Positions 57,651-64,000 of a DNA stretch of 64,000 nucleotides are shown here, one piece after another (the stretch's first letter is position 1; each line of letters opens with the position of its first letter). The stretch lies in contig CM069435.1 of NCBI GenBank assembly GCA_035610365.1, forward strand, positions 4,242,001 through 4,306,000. Reading direction: 5' to 3'. Origin of the DNA: Aquatica leii. Its lineage: Eukaryota; Arthropoda; Insecta; Coleoptera; Lampyridae. The notes beneath the pieces were generated by a model. That model was given only the letters and a program-made list of their open reading frames with translations, was not told the DNA's origin and made no database searches. Both the position numbers and the translations under genes were made by a program.

Positions 57651-60600
57651 CTATAATAAACTTAACAGGTGTGTTTCTTTTAAGTAACATAGTAATTTAT
57701 CAATGTTCTTGCACAAAATATCTTTTAATGTGATATTGCTTAGTTGATAAGTTTGTCTAATATCGCTATACTTAGTACATTCGGTTATTATATGAGTTAC
57801 AGTTAACGGTTGGTTGTAACATGCAGTACAGTTTGGTCGAACTTTTTCAGTTAATAGATAATCGTGCGTTAGCTTCGTGTGTCCTATTCTCAATCTGGTG
57901 ATGGCTGATTTTTCTTTGCGGTTAAGTTCAACGCCAAGTGTCCATTTTATTGGTTCGTCTTTAATGGTTCTAGCTTCCATGCTAGAGTAACTTTTTTCTT
58001 GAATTTTGCTTTTAGTGCATCTTTAGTATATTGTGTTGTATACTGTTCTTTGTTGTGTGTTGCTGATTTAGCTAATTGGTCTGCTTTTTTGTTTTGTTGT
58101 ATACCAACGTGGGAAGGTATCCATATAAATATAATATTTTTATTTTCGCTGTTTAACTGTACAAGCCGGTCTTGAATTTCTTTGACGTATGGATTATCGC
58201 TGTACATTTTATTGAGAGATACTAAAGCACTTAAAGAGTCCACTAACGACACTGCTGATTTAAAAGGTTTACTATTTATATAATCTAATGCTTTGATTAT
58301 AGCAAACAATTCTGCACAAAAAAATTGAACTTAGTTTGTTGATCTTATAAGTTTGTTGTATGTTATTATGCAGTAAAGCACATCCAGTTGCGTCTTTGGT
58401 CTTTGATCCGTCTGTATATACGTATATGAGGGAGATGTGTGTATTTGTTTAGGATAGCGTTTAATGTATGTTTAATTGTACCAGGAGAAGTTTCACTTTT
58501 ATTTAAACTTACTAGTTCTAGGTTTATGTTAAAAGACGGGATAAGCCAGGGTGCAAAATTAAAGTTGTTAGTTTGCAAAATATGGTCAAATTTAATTTTT
58601 AATGTTTTTAGGATTTTATACGCACTGATGTTAAAAGGTGGTGAAATATGTTTTTTGCTAGCGTAGAGATTTTGAAATCTTGGAGACGTTATATTAATGT
58701 AGTTCGGATGTTGTTTGTTTGCTAATATTGAAGCTGTATAGTTTAAAAGTAGCTGAGTGCGCCTGTATTTTAATGGAAATTGTTCAGTTTCTGAATACAT
58801 GCTAATAGTAGGACTAGTTCGAAAAGCATGTGTAGCGTATCGTAGACCATTGATGTAGGTTGTATCTAACAGTTTTAATATATTGGGTTGTGCGGTTTGA
58901 TATACGAAGCAGCCATAATCCATTTTTGATCTTACGAGAGTGTTTACGATTTGTATTATGGTGTTATCAGTTGAACCCCATCTACTATGACAGATAGTTT
59001 TTATTAAGTCTAATGTTTGTTGGCATTTTTTGCGGAGATATTTTATATAGGGAACCCACGTTGCTTTTGAATCAAATAGTAGACCAAGATATCTGTGTTC
59101 TTTTACAAATTTAAGGGGGCAGTTATTCATAAATAGACTTGGGTTTTCGTACACTCGTTTTCTGGTAAAATTAATACATTTTGTTTTTTCTTCAGAAAAG
59201 GATAATCCATTCTTTTTAGACCATTCTTTTAGCACATATATTGATCGTTGTAACTTTCTTTGAATTTGATTTATGTTTTGATCGTTGTTGTAGATCACTA
59301 TATCGTCAGCAAACATAGCTATTTTAAGGCCGGGATGGAGCTTGTCGGTCAAATCATTAATTGCTACCAAGAATAAAACAGTACTTAAAATAGAGCCTTG
59401 AGGGATTCCATTTTCTTGTTTGTATTCTTCTGAAAAGGTACTACCTAATCTAACCACAAATGTTCTGGATTCTAAAAAATTTTGAATAAAAAAAATTATA
59501 TGGCCTTGGAGTTTCCATTTTAGTAGTTGTTTTATTATTTTGTATTTCCAGGCTTTATTGTATGCTTTGTTAATATCTAAGAAAACTGCAATAAGATGTT
59601 CTCTGTTAACGATTGCGTTTTGTATATCACTCCCTAACTGTATGAGAGCGTCAAGAGTTGATCGATGTTTTCTAAAACCATATTGGTATGGTGAAATTTG
59701 ATTTTGTTTTTCTAAGGTCCAGGTGAGACGGTTATTTATTATTCTTTCCATAACTTTACAAAGTGTGCTATTGAGTGAAATTGGTCGGTAACTATTGACG
59801 TTTGTTCTAGTTTTGTTTGGTTTTAATATAGGTATGATTATAGCTTTTCTCCATTGTCTTGGAAAAACGTTGTTTATCCATATATGATTAAAAAAATGTA
59901 ACAGTTGAATTTTAAATGAAGCAGGAAGGTGTTTAATCATAAAATAATGAACGTTATCTATACCGGGAGAAGAATTTTTGCAAAATTATAAATTATATTC
60001 TAATTCTTCTATAGTTATAGGTAGATTATATTCTTCAGTATTATTGTTTGATATGTACAATGCTTGTTTTTCTTTAGTTTCTTTATAATGTAACAATTCG
60101 GGATCGTACTGGGAAGAATTGGAGTCCACGGCAAAGTTTTTTCCAAGAATGTTTGCTACATCTATTTGTGAGGTTATAATATTGTTGTTTATGTTTAATC
60201 CGGTTATGTAAAACGGTGTTTGGTAACCTTTTATGCTTTTGATCTTTGCCATACTTGTTTATTTTTTGACTTATTGTTAATATAATTTATATATTTGGTC
60301 TACGTTTCTTGTTTACTTTGTTATATTGTTCTTCTTGGAATTGCTTTGTACTTTTTGTATTCTATAAGCGTATTGATGGTTTTATACTTTATATATTGTT
60401 TGAAAGCAACAGCTTTGTTTAGAACGGCTGTTTTTCAGTTTTGTGACCACTATGGTACATAATGTGACTGATGTCTATTTCCAGTTTGAGGTATTGCTTT
60501 TTGAGCTGCTTGAATGATAATGTTGGTTATACTATTGTTCATTATGTCTATATCGTCTGTAGGATTAAAGATATAGTGATTGTTTATGATTTCAGTTTGA

Positions 60601-61334
60601 AAAATGTCCCATTGAGCCTGTAGCACTCTCCATTTTTTTGGGTAATTTGTTGATGTTTGTGTGTTAGTGTTTGTGCTGGATATTATTATCGGGCGATGGT
60701 CGCTATCATAAAAATCATTTTCTACTGTCCATTGAAGGTTAGTGGTTAGTTTTGGATGGCTTAGTGATAAATCTATTGTCGAAAACTTGTTTGTTCTACT
60801 GCAAAAATGGGTTGGTAAGCCAGTGTTTAGTAAAGTTATATCCGATCTATCTAGAAGTTTTTCTACAATTTTACCTTTGCTGTTAGAGTAAGATGATCCC
60901 CAATGTGTACTATGTGCGTTAAAATCGCCCATTATAATATACGGTATAGGAAGTTGTTGAATAATTTCATGTATTTCTTCTGTTTTTAACTGATAGTTGG
61001 GTGGTATTTAGATATTGCAAATTGTTATTTTTTGTTTTAAATAAAGTACTGTTGCTGTCGCTTCTAATGTAGTAGTAAGAGGAATTAATTCAAAATGTAT
61101 GTCTGACTTGATAAAAGTGCATACTCCACCGCTAGCGTGTTCTGTAATACGTGGTTTGTTGTGTATATTGTATCCTTGGAGGTATGGTTTGTGTCTTTCT
61201 TTTAAATGTGTTTCTTGAATGCATAATGCTACAGGTTGATGTTTAGTGGTAAGTATGCGAATGTCGTTTATATGGGCAAAAAAACCGTTGCAATTAAATT
61301 GGATAATTTTCATAACGTTATCGTATATCAGCAT
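57651..61334 (-). pseudogene. I-type LINE ORF2: endonuclease, reverse transcriptase, RNase H
   Basis: About 1220 codons. The start could be the ATG at 61334, or more likely the ATG at 61313 (MKIIQFNCNGFFAHINDIRI), overlapping the end of ORF1. The endonuclease shows CIQETHLK, then MGDFNAHSTHWGSS near 60910 and YDSDHRPII. The RT shows SYRPISLNSTLCKVMERIIN, QYGFRKHRSTLDAL, GIPQGSILSTVLFL near 59380 and AMFADDIVIY near 59310. RNase H shows CAELFAIIKALDY near 58305, VSLVDSLSALVSL near 58235 and FIWIPSHVGIQQNKKADQLA near 58100. The tail has CTACYNQPLTVTHIITEC. Breaks are in-frame stops near 61008 and 59986 and frame shifts near 60350, 58350 and 57970. The decay is light, and the open RT segment alone is 524 codons. 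Confidence 0.9.
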
Positions 61335-62559
61335 TGTCTATATATGATTCTTGAGAAGAACTGCTGTATTCGCTGTCCCGGTCTCTCGTTTTGCGTATGA
61401 CATTAATTATTCGAGTAAAGCGATATTTTATCTTTTGATGGGTGAGGAGCGGATTAGGCATGAATAATACTGCTACTTCTAATGGATGAGGTGATGTTAC
61501 AATTTTATTATAAAAACTTTGAAATTCGGAAAACGTAAATTCAAAATTTTCTTGATTACTTAGATACTGTTTAATTGGAGATAACATGTTTTCTACTGCG
61601 TCTTCTGTGTCGGAGTTTTGTTTAGGTTTCTTTGTAGGTTTTGTTCGTTTAGTGGTAACAATTTTTTTTGGTTGCTTAAACGTTTCTAAGGTTTCTTCAT
61701 TGTTTTGTATTATTGGATTCAGTTGTTGAGTTTTAAATACTATTTGATTTTGGTTTGTGATGTCTATTATATCTGGAGATGAATCAGTATGCGTAGTTGA
61801 AAACGTACGTTTGTTTCCTTTAAATTGAACTGTTTCTTCGGGTTGTAAATTAAGGGTTTGTTCGGTTGGTATTTTAGTTGTTTGGGTGCATTTTGCTGCT
61901 AGGTGGTCTTCCTTTCCACATTTATAACATTTAGATTCGTCGATTTGTAAAAATATGCGGTAATTATCTCCTTCAATATTTATCAAACATGAATTGGGAA
62001 TATCAATATTTTCTTCCATTGCTACATATGTAAAACGTCGGAAGCTATAGATATGGGCGTATTCTGCGTTATCTAGTCCCGCTTTAATAAAATGTATTGG
62101 TGACATTAATTTCAAACGTAAATTTTCTTTTAAAACATTTTCAATATACTCGTTTGGAATGATAGGCGGAATATTTGATAAGATTAATTTTATTGAAGGT
62201 GTGATTAATCGTCTAATATGTATTAAATTGTTTTCAATGACGATTGTATTTTTGGTTTCGAGTAATTTATCTACGATTTGTTTGCTTGTAAAGTATATAC
62301 AAATTCTTTCATTTGAAATTCGAGATGCTGCTACTATGTTTTTCGGGTGCACTATGTTGCCAATTGCGTATATATAATCTTTAATTTTTAAACTTGTGAC
62401 TGAATTTAGTAAACTAGCTTGATCTTTTTTTGGATATGTAAAGGTTGGTGTTGTTTTAAGGATGCTGGAAAATGATTGAGTTGGTGTAAGGTTTGATGTC
62501 TTTGGTTCGTTGTTGTCAGAACCCCTGTGGCTGGGGGCACTGGATGTAGATAGATTCAT
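61318..62559 (-). CDS. I-type LINE ORF1 (gag-like nucleocapsid protein), intact
   Basis: An uninterrupted 413-codon frame starting MNLSTSSAPSHRGSDNNEPK. The central part (residues about 85-200) forms the gag-like fold region (IHIRRLITPSIKLILSNIPP). A CCHC knuckle CYKCGKEDHLAAKC sits near residue 213. The C-terminal half is polar and Lys/Thr-rich (KKIVTTKRTKPTKKPKQNSD). Only one knuckle is recognised, where I-group ORF1 proteins often have two or three. It packages LINE RNA. The stop TAA at 61318 overlaps the start of ORF2 by 17 bases in another frame. Its integrity contrasts with the broken ORF2. Confidence 0.88.
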   Translation of the reverse strand: MNLSTSSAPSHRGSDNNEPKTSNLTPTQSFSSILKTTPTFTYPKKDQASLLNSVTSLKIKDYIYAIGNIVHPKNIVAASRISNERICIYFTSKQIVDKLLETKNTIVIENNLIHIRRLITPSIKLILSNIPPIIPNEYIENVLKENLRLKLMSPIHFIKAGLDNAEYAHIYSFRRFTYVAMEENIDIPNSCLINIEGDNYRIFLQIDESKCYKCGKEDHLAAKCTQTTKIPTEQTLNLQPEETVQFKGNKRTFSTTHTDSSPDIIDITNQNQIVFKTQQLNPIIQNNEETLETFKQPKKIVTTKRTKPTKKPKQNSDTEDAVENMLSPIKQYLSNQENFEFTFSEFQSFYNKIVTSPHPLEVAVLFMPNPLLTHQKIKYRFTRIINVIRKTRDRDSEYSSSSQESYIDNADIR

Positions 62560-62753
62560 AGTGCGTTTGTGTTTAAGGTATTAGATGTTTGTGTAATTCC
62601 CCAATTATTATTGGGGAATTAAATTCGGATTACACAGAATTTATGCACTATTAGATTTAAGTTAATTTAATAATTACCAGCAATGTTTACAATGTGTGCG
62701 CGGCGATATCAAAATACGACACTTTCACTTCAAAATCTAAACTTCGAAAAATC

Positions 62754-62764
62754 AGTTTATAATT
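62754..62764. repeat. Target-site duplication of the I-type LINE, 5' side
   Basis: AGTTTATAATT, the exact partner of 57537-57547. The hAT right end follows. Confidence 0.75.
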
Positions 62765-63129
62765 ATATGTACCTCAATGAAAAAGTACTTGTATGGCTTA
62801 TGTATACTTGTACAATATAAAAATGAAAATAAATTTATGAAAATACTTTTTTAAATTATTTTTCAATAGTGGATAATAATATCTAATTTAACCCGTACCT
62901 GTACTCACATATGAACATAATACAAATTTGAGGCGTTGTTTTAAATTTGCACAAGGGCGCCAAAAGTGCCAGGCGCGGGCCTGCGCATCTCTGTCTTTAC
63001 CACTTTTGTCATGTAGCTTTGGGTGGACCCAGCTAAATGTATTCTACAGTACCTTTAAAACTTAGACAAATATTAAGATACCAATGAGGAAGAGTAGTTG
63101 TTAAAGTGTACTTTGCATGTGTTATCGTT

Positions 63130-63610
63130 AAATTACAATCAGATGCACTGGTAGTTTTAAGGTTAAGGGTGTCAGGGGAGAAAACAGTCCTACTCTTACT
63201 CAACGGACACACTACTCATTGCAAAACTGTAGGTTCTTTTAATTGCTCGTGACAACGGAATTGTTATCCTACAATTACCGGAACATACGACTCATCGTCT
63301 CCAACCATTAGATTGTTTCATTAGATTTTTCAAACCTTAGGAAGTTTACTACACGCATGCCATGGAACGGTGATTAAGGTTACATGTGGATTTTACAGTT
63401 ACACAATATCACGTTGCAAGGCTAATAAATAAGATGTATAGAAAGGCATCTATTGTAGAAAATACCATCAATGGTTATCAAAGATCTGAAACTTGGCCGC
63501 CCAATGGATATGTTTTTTAAGAAAATTTGCAGCTTTTGAAACTTTTGAATCTGGAAATGTTTCCACCACTACTGAACCTGGCAATGAAGACACAATCAAA
63601 AAAGCGCTCA
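63130..63610 (+). pseudogene. pogo-type DDE_1 transposase remnant
   Basis: Reads GEKTVLLLLNGHTTHCKT at 63174-63228, where the usual catalytic LLLDGH/N-H segment appears with Asn for Asp. In the next frame (63241-63340) comes IARDNGIVILQLPEHTTHRL then QPLDCFIRFFKP, the highly typical LARENGI...LPPHTTH.LQPLD block of pogo/Tigger and jerky-type transposases. Later NGYQRSETWPPNGYVF (about 63465-63520) matches the GF..TGI.P.N..VF motif. Frame breaks are frequent. The hAT ends 150 bases upstream, so the hAT may have inserted into this element; its N-terminal half was not found. Confidence 0.75.
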
Positions 63611-63614
63611 TAAC

Positions 63615-63830
63615 CTAAGAACAAAAAATGAGCACCAGCAACAATATAGACGGGCCTTTGTCTGTGCTTTTAATACGAGTTAGAAACCCTTTTTCAACAA
63701 ATAGTCCAATAGTTTCTAGCAGTTCAGGATCAACATTGCTATTTGTAAGCTTAATTAACATTACTCTATTACCTAAAACTTGTTGTTTTATTTTGTTAGT
63801 GAGAGAATTTCTTGGCGTTTGATTTTGCAA
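63615..63830 (-). CDS. Unrecognised 71-codon ORF
   Basis: MQNQTPRNSLTNKIKQQVLG then NRVMLIKLTNSNVDPELLET and IGLFVEKGFLTRIKSTDKGP. It reads like real protein, with a balanced composition, but I cannot assign a family. It may be an exon or a transposon fragment, and is opposite in strand to the adjacent pogo relic. Confidence 0.25.
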   Translation of the reverse strand: MQNQTPRNSLTNKIKQQVLGNRVMLIKLTNSNVDPELLETIGLFVEKGFLTRIKSTDKGPSILLLVLIFCS

Positions 63831-64000
63831 AAAAAATTTTAATTTAATCTATTTGCAGGCCCGAGGAAAATATTTTTATTATTGTGGAAATCTTTTTCTC
63901 TAAAGTATACTGCACGGTTTTACTAAATTTTAGTAGTGTAGTTCAATTTTTGGTAGAAATGTTAGCGTTTTTGTGAAAAGTGGTCCAATATATGCAACCT
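63831..64000. other. Window end, AT-rich
   Basis: Nothing recognised. Confidence 0.5.

Larger units (their letters stand above)
57548..62753 (-). mobile_element. I-type LINE, full length, minus strand
   Basis: A 5.2-kb LINE with poly-A (T-run 57546-57558 on the plus strand), ORF2 (61334-57651), ORF1 (62559-61318) and a ~195-base 5' UTR, flanked by an 11-bp target duplication. ORF2 carries an AP endonuclease, a reverse transcriptase, RNase H and a Cys/His tail. That order and the RNase H place it in the I group (I/Nimbus-like). It split an older hAT transposon. Confidence 0.9.
55255..62983 (+). mobile_element. hAT transposon (TTF-finger/ZMYM1-like), interrupted by an I-type LINE
   Basis: Left end TAGGCCCGCGCCTTACATAA and right end AAGTGCCAGGCGCGGGCCTG are inverted repeats of the (C/T)AGGCCCGCGCC type. 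Flanking octamers CTGTTCTC (55247-55254) and CGCATCTC (62984-62991) match at five of eight bases, which suits an aged 8-bp hAT duplication. The transposase runs rightwards at about 56020-57530. Subtracting the LINE (57548-62753) leaves about 2.5 kb. Confidence 0.8.

Overview
The window looks like one stretch of AT-rich, transposon-packed animal DNA, most likely from an insect and plausibly a beetle-like genome. The evidence is the mixture of element families: an R1-type and an I-type LINE, a BEL/Pao and a Ty3/Gypsy LTR element, a Penelope-like element, two piggyBacs, Tc1 and mariner relics, a Mutator-like element with a FLYWCH finger, a TTF-finger hAT and a pogo-type relic. There are no bacterial operons, CRISPR arrays, rRNA or tRNA genes. 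I could not recognise any complete host gene. Two or three short stretches might be host exons or a host promoter, and they are marked as weak.

Layout. 1-175 is a Ty3/Gypsy scrap. 1072-8760 is a Ty3/Gypsy element on the minus strand, with LTRs of about 1.4 kb and a 4-bp target duplication. 10.48-14.4 kb is a minus-strand LINE with a coiled-coil ORF1 and an APE/RT ORF2. 15.1-16.3 kb holds a possible terminal exon and a SINE-like repeat. 17022-18917 is a piggyBac with exact TTAA ends. 19.06-23.7 kb is a Tc1-like transposon split by an R1-type LINE (19417-23234, 13-bp target duplication). 23.73-26.3 kb is a Penelope-like element whose 721-codon RT plus GIY-YIG frame is open. 27.5-28.0 kb is the eroded tail of a second Penelope-like element. 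28.7-29.3 kb holds a cluster of promoter-like sites and a small ORF. 31899-37927 is a nearly whole BEL/Pao element. 38-41 kb holds a 156-bp MITE, a relic zinc finger and a perfect 97-bp hairpin. 41170-46113 is a second piggyBac carrying a nested Mutator-like element (43239-45614). 47.2-48.4 kb is the N-terminal part of an R2-type LINE. 48.9-49.3 kb is a mariner relic. 49.75-51.42 kb is a possible solo LTR. 51.4-55.2 kb is AT-rich desert. 55255-62983 is a hAT transposon interrupted by a full-length I-type LINE (57548-62753). 63.1-63.6 kb is a pogo-type DDE relic.

Relations. At least three nestings can be read from target duplications: R1-type LINE in Tc1, Mutator-like in piggyBac, and I-type LINE in hAT. 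The hAT may itself sit in a pogo-type element. The most complete proteins are the Penelope-like polyprotein, the BEL/Pao polyprotein and the I-type ORF1. A hammerhead-like signature typical of Penelope-like termini occurs four times. All family calls were made by eye from motifs; no database search was possible.
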